Assembly: GCA_035266845.1 (NCBI GenBank)
Contig: DATFMP010000097.1
Span: forward strand, 85,313-149,312
From: DATFMP01 sp035266845
Lineage (GTDB): Bacteria > SAR324 > JACQKK01
Length of the DNA stretch: 64,000 nt
Direction: 5' to 3'
Position numbers and translations under genes: made by a program
In this document: positions 61,490-64,000 of the stretch, piece by piece
Layout of the letters: each line of letters opens with the position of its first letter
Numbering within the stretch: the first letter of the stretch is position 1
The notes under the pieces: generated by a model
What the model saw: only the letters and a program-made list of their open reading frames with translations
Database searches by the model: none
Told to the model about the DNA's origin: nothing

Positions 61490-61701
61490 GGGGTCCCTCC
61501 TTTTGCTCGGGTGAACCGGCTTCGCTGCGCAGCACCTGCCCCGAAGGGTCGCGGTTCAAGGGCGCGGCACGGACGGCAGGCCCCCCAACACACCCCTATC
61601 GTGCGCGCCATCCTGAGCCTGGCTTCCACGATCCCCCGATCGGGCAGGCTGATGGAAATACTATCAATAGGTGTTCTGTAGCGCAATTCATGCCTGGGTG
61701 G

Positions 61702-61730
61702 TTGACAGGCGCGGCGCGGGCGTGTGCAAT
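61702..61730 (+). promoter_or_regulatory. Candidate sigma-70 promoter giving a leaderless mRNA
   Basis: TTGACA (61702-61707), 17 bp spacer, TGCAAT (61725-61730). Transcription would begin about seven bases further, at or next to the ATG at 61738, so the message would lack a leader. No ribosome site is visible in front of that ATG, which agrees. Confidence 0.5.
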
Positions 61731-61737
61731 CGGCGCC

Positions 61738-62367
61738 ATGACACGCCAGATCACGGTCTACATCGACTATAAATCGCCCTACGCCTTCCTGGCGAAGGAC
61801 CTGGTGTACGAGCTGGCCGAGGCGGAAGGCGCGGCCCTGGACTGGCTGCCATACACGCTCAACATTCCCGACTATCTGGGCAGCGCCACGCTGGGGCCAC
61901 AAGGCGAGGTGGAGGAGGAGCACCGCACCCCGCACCAGTGGCGGCGGGTGCGCTACAGCTACATGGACGCGCGGCGCTACGCCACCCTGCGCGGGCTGGT
62001 GATCCGCGGGCCGCGCAAGATCTGGGACTCCGCATGCGCGAACACGGGGATGCTGTGGGTGAAGCGCCAGGGCGAGGCCCCGCTGCGGCGCTACCACGAC
62101 TTGGTGTTCGAGCGCTTCTGGAAGCGCGAGCTGGACATCGAAGACCCGGCGGTGATCGAGGCCGTGGCCCGGGAGGCCGGCGCGGACGTGGCCGGCCTGC
62201 GGGACTGGCTGGCCGGCGACGGCCGCGCGGAGCACGACCGCATCCGCGTCGAGGCCGAGGCGCAGGGCGTCTTCGGCGTGCCCACCTTCGTGCTGGACGG
62301 GGAACTGTTCTGGGGCCGCGAGCACCTGGAGCTGATCCGCATGCGGCTCCACGAGCGGAAGGGTTAG
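61738..62367 (+). CDS. 2-hydroxychromene-2-carboxylate isomerase-like protein (DsbA/kappa-GST fold)
   Basis: 209 residues. Thioredoxin-fold start ITVYIDYKSPYAFLAKDLVYELAE with Ser in place of redox Cys, the helical insertion, and the cis-Pro segment FGVPTFVLDGELFWGREHLELI are typical of NahD/kappa-class proteins. Members isomerise 2-hydroxychromene-2-carboxylate with glutathione in naphthalene breakdown, but most genomic copies are of unknown substrate. No naphthalene genes are nearby. ATG 61738 starts the fold; a promoter abuts it. Confidence 0.87.
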   Translation: MTRQITVYIDYKSPYAFLAKDLVYELAEAEGAALDWLPYTLNIPDYLGSATLGPQGEVEEEHRTPHQWRRVRYSYMDARRYATLRGLVIRGPRKIWDSACANTGMLWVKRQGEAPLRRYHDLVFERFWKRELDIEDPAVIEAVAREAGADVAGLRDWLAGDGRAEHDRIRVEAEAQGVFGVPTFVLDGELFWGREHLELIRMRLHERKG

Positions 62368-62409
62368 TCCCTGGTCGGAATTCAGGCGAGCCGGCGTGCG
62401 GCCACGGGT

Positions 62410-62490
62410 GTCATTCTGAGGCCCGTCTGGCGGGGCGAAGAATCTGCTTGCGCTCCGTCACAACAGATTTCTCGCTGCGCTCGGAATGAC
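62410..62490. repeat. 81-bp palindromic repeat, second copy
   Basis: GTCATTCTGAG at the left and CTCGGAATGAC at the right (10 of 11 paired), with AATCTGC and CAGATTT as inner inverted repeats. Same design as 8946-9025. It lies between the isomerase and PilZ genes, which converge. Confidence 0.6.
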
Positions 62491-62535
62491 ATCGCCCGGC
62501 TGTATGGGGCGACTCGGCAGGCAGCCGTGTGGAAT

Positions 62536-62949
62536 CTAGGTCTCAATGCGCAGTTGCTTCATGTCCTTGACCATCACCAGGAAGCGCAGGCCCTCCACCG
62601 AATCCTCGAAGTGGCAACGCACGCGGTAGCGCCCGGTGAAGAACATGGGCGTGGTATCCAGCTCATTGCAGCCGATGACGCGGGCCCGAACGGAGATCAG
62701 GTCGCTCAGGCGCACGACGATTTCGCGGTCCGGCTCGAAGGCGCGGTTGGCATCGAAGGCGATGCCGGAGACGGACAGGTCCACGATGGCGAACTGGAAG
62801 TCGCCCGTGGTCCACACAATGTTGGACCAGAGCCGGAAGCGGGGGTGCAGGCGGTGCTCCTGGTTGGGCTCGCGCTTGTCCAGGTGGCCCGACTCCACGC
62901 ACTGCTGCAGGAACTGCTGGTATTCGTTCGTCCAGACCGGGTCTTCCAT
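62536..62949 (-). CDS. PilZ-domain protein
   Basis: 137 residues, a single PilZ domain. The c-di-GMP motifs are both present: RLHPR (Arg33-x3-Arg37) and DLSVSG (Asp57-x-Ser59-x2-Gly62). It is expected to bind c-di-GMP and act on an unknown partner. The N-terminal 30 residues are helical and acidic. AAAAAGGGGCGATTCC precedes ATG 62949. Confidence 0.87.
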   Translation of the reverse strand: MEDPVWTNEYQQFLQQCVESGHLDKREPNQEHRLHPRFRLWSNIVWTTGDFQFAIVDLSVSGIAFDANRAFEPDREIVVRLSDLISVRARVIGCNELDTTPMFFTGRYRVRCHFEDSVEGLRFLVMVKDMKQLRIET

Positions 62950-63009
62950 GGAATCGCCCCTTTTTGCCGGTTGCGCCCGCTTGCCGTATGGGCCCCGAAC
63001 CCGGAGCGG

Positions 63010-63858
63010 TCAGCTCCGCACGGGTGGATGGACCTTGATCCAGTCGGTCATGACCCGCACGGTGGCGGCTTCACGTCCGATGAATCCGTGGTAGTTGAAT
63101 GCCTGACAGGCCGGCCCACGTGGCGGCCCCCCGCCTTCGATGGCGATCAACTCGTGCGCGGGCGCGTTCACCAAGCGCTTCAGCAGGGCCTCGGCTCCGC
63201 CGAAGGGCGTCACGCGGCACGCGTCCAGCCGGTGTTGCACCAGCAGCGTCGGCACCCGGATCGCGGCCAGGTCCGCGCCATCCGCCGATGCGCCCCGCGA
63301 GAGCACCGTGACCGTGGACGAAAGCACGATGCCGTCCGGCCCGGCCGGTGGTGCCAGCCGCGAGGCTGCATAAGCGACGGAGATTGTACCCCGACTCGTG
63401 CCGACAAGCCACACAGGCACGTGCAGCCGTCCACGCAGGTAGGCGATGACCCCGGCGATGTCCGCCGTGTGCGCCTCGGTGCTGCGGAAGCGGTCCAGCG
63501 AGGGATGGTCGGTGGGCGGGGCGATCACGGCCACGGCCAGCCCCTGCGCCAGAAAGCGCTCGCGGCTGCGCACGAGGAAGTTGTCGCCGTTTCGGATGTG
63601 GCCGTCCGGCAACAGCCCGATCTGGCCCTGGCCCCCGGCGAACAGCACCGCCACGGCCTTCGGCTGCGATGGCACGAGCAGCAGGAACGGCTGCAGCGCA
63701 TCCGGCCGGCCCTGCGTCGTCACGTAGTACGCGCCTTGGGCCGCGAGCGCATGCTCCTCGGGCCCCACGCGGCGCTCTGCCCCGCCCTGCACGCACGCGG
63801 CCAGCAGGACCGGCACGGCCACCCAGGCCACCACTCCAGCGCGACGCAAGCCGGGCAT
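63010..63858 (-). CDS. Alpha/beta-hydrolase lipoprotein
   Basis: 282 residues. Signal peptide with lipobox LAAC (Cys22), so probably membrane-anchored and periplasmic. Nucleophile elbow GTSRG (Ser155), preceded by HVPVWLV; a late His is in FNYHGFIG and an acid in QHRLDACR. The N-terminal part (LFAGGQGQIGLLPDG) forms the oxyanion region. Likely a carboxylesterase-type enzyme; substrate unknown. Bases 63859-64000 hold its upstream region and no other gene. Confidence 0.85.
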   Translation of the reverse strand: MPGLRRAGVVAWVAVPVLLAACVQGGAERRVGPEEHALAAQGAYYVTTQGRPDALQPFLLLVPSQPKAVAVLFAGGQGQIGLLPDGHIRNGDNFLVRSRERFLAQGLAVAVIAPPTDHPSLDRFRSTEAHTADIAGVIAYLRGRLHVPVWLVGTSRGTISVAYAASRLAPPAGPDGIVLSSTVTVLSRGASADGADLAAIRVPTLLVQHRLDACRVTPFGGAEALLKRLVNAPAHELIAIEGGGPPRGPACQAFNYHGFIGREAATVRVMTDWIKVHPPVRS

Positions 63859-64000
63859 CGGGCGCTCCGGTTCAAGTGAGAGTGCATCTCAGTCAATAGG
63901 CCCTCCATACTCGGCCGTCAAGGCTGCAAAGGCCCAAATGGCGTAGCATCGCGCCCGATCGGCGACAACTGAACCGATGCGATCGGACGTTTATCTTACA

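Noticed and set aside
63899..63920. GGCCGTCAAGG resembling half of the FNR-type box at 39199
   Set aside because: The left arm TTGAC is absent, so only a half-site remains.
1..64000. CRISPR arrays, tRNA or rRNA genes, prophage or integrase genes
   Set aside because: Reading both strands gave no regularly spaced repeats, no recognisable RNA gene and no phage or recombinase protein; a covariance-model search would be needed to exclude short RNA genes.

Overview
The window is about two-thirds G+C, densely coded, with short intergenic gaps and many ATGA/TGATG gene overlaps. Its genes (cyaY, hemF, a cbb3 oxidase operon, ugp, phnCDE, PilZ, OsmC, PflA-like radical SAM enzymes) fit a free-living, respiring member of the Pseudomonadota, most likely a gamma- or betaproteobacterial lineage. 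No rRNA, tRNA, CRISPR array, phage or intact transposase gene was seen. This is inferred from gene content and base composition only.

Layout. 0-5.3 kb: the 3' part of a five-PAS hybrid histidine kinase, then an MFS transporter divergent from an AraC-type regulator. 5.3-11.8 kb: a decayed livF fragment, a DpgC-like crotonase-fold protein, and an OppA-OppB-OppC peptide-type ABC operon without its ATPases but ending in a short-chain dehydrogenase. 12.0-19.7 kb: a compact cbb3 oxidase operon in the order ccoS-ccoNO(fused)-ccoQ-ccoP(one haem)-ccoG-ccoH-ccoI behind a perfect FNR-type palindrome. 19.8-22 kb: an OsmC-family protein with a palindromic operator, and an aldehyde dehydrogenase.

22-44.7 kb is a phosphorus/glycerol-phosphate block: ugpC divergent from ugpBAE, glpK, phnDCEE, a fatty-acid desaturase, a second Ugp-like ABC transporter with an endonuclease/exonuclease/phosphatase-fold hydrolase, a three-gene glycerol-3-phosphate dehydrogenase set (GlpA-like, NAD(P)/FAD oxidoreductase, DUF1667), and a Na/Pi-cotransporter-type protein. 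Together they suggest uptake of glycerophosphodiesters, glycerol-3-phosphate and phosphonates, entry of the glycerol backbone into central metabolism, and handling of the freed phosphate. FNR-type palindromes (TTGAY-N4-RTCAA) lie upstream of the phn, second ugp-like and glpA-like units as well as the oxidase, suggesting oxygen-responsive coordination.

45-64 kb is mixed housekeeping and accessory: a carboxymuconolactone-decarboxylase-like protein, MBL hydrolase, histidine phosphatase, hemF, an AT-rich non-coding island bracketed by hairpins, an HtrA/DegP-like protease, two tandem AmmeMemoRadiSam radical SAM enzymes, a lytic transglycosylase, ilvE, a leftward cluster (cyaY, hydroxyacid dehydrogenase, AtuA pair, VOC protein, methyltransferase), a 2-hydroxychromene-2-carboxylate-isomerase-like protein, a PilZ protein and a lipoprotein hydrolase.

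The most striking find is at 60560-61306: a glutaredoxin-DinB fusion whose first redox cysteine codon is an in-frame TGA followed by a SECIS-like hairpin, i.e. a probable selenoprotein (UxxC) that a standard gene caller would truncate. Also notable are a 26-residue membrane peptide gene with a perfect Shine-Dalgarno at 61409-61489, the AT-rich island at 49.1-49.5 kb, and the set of five FNR-type boxes.
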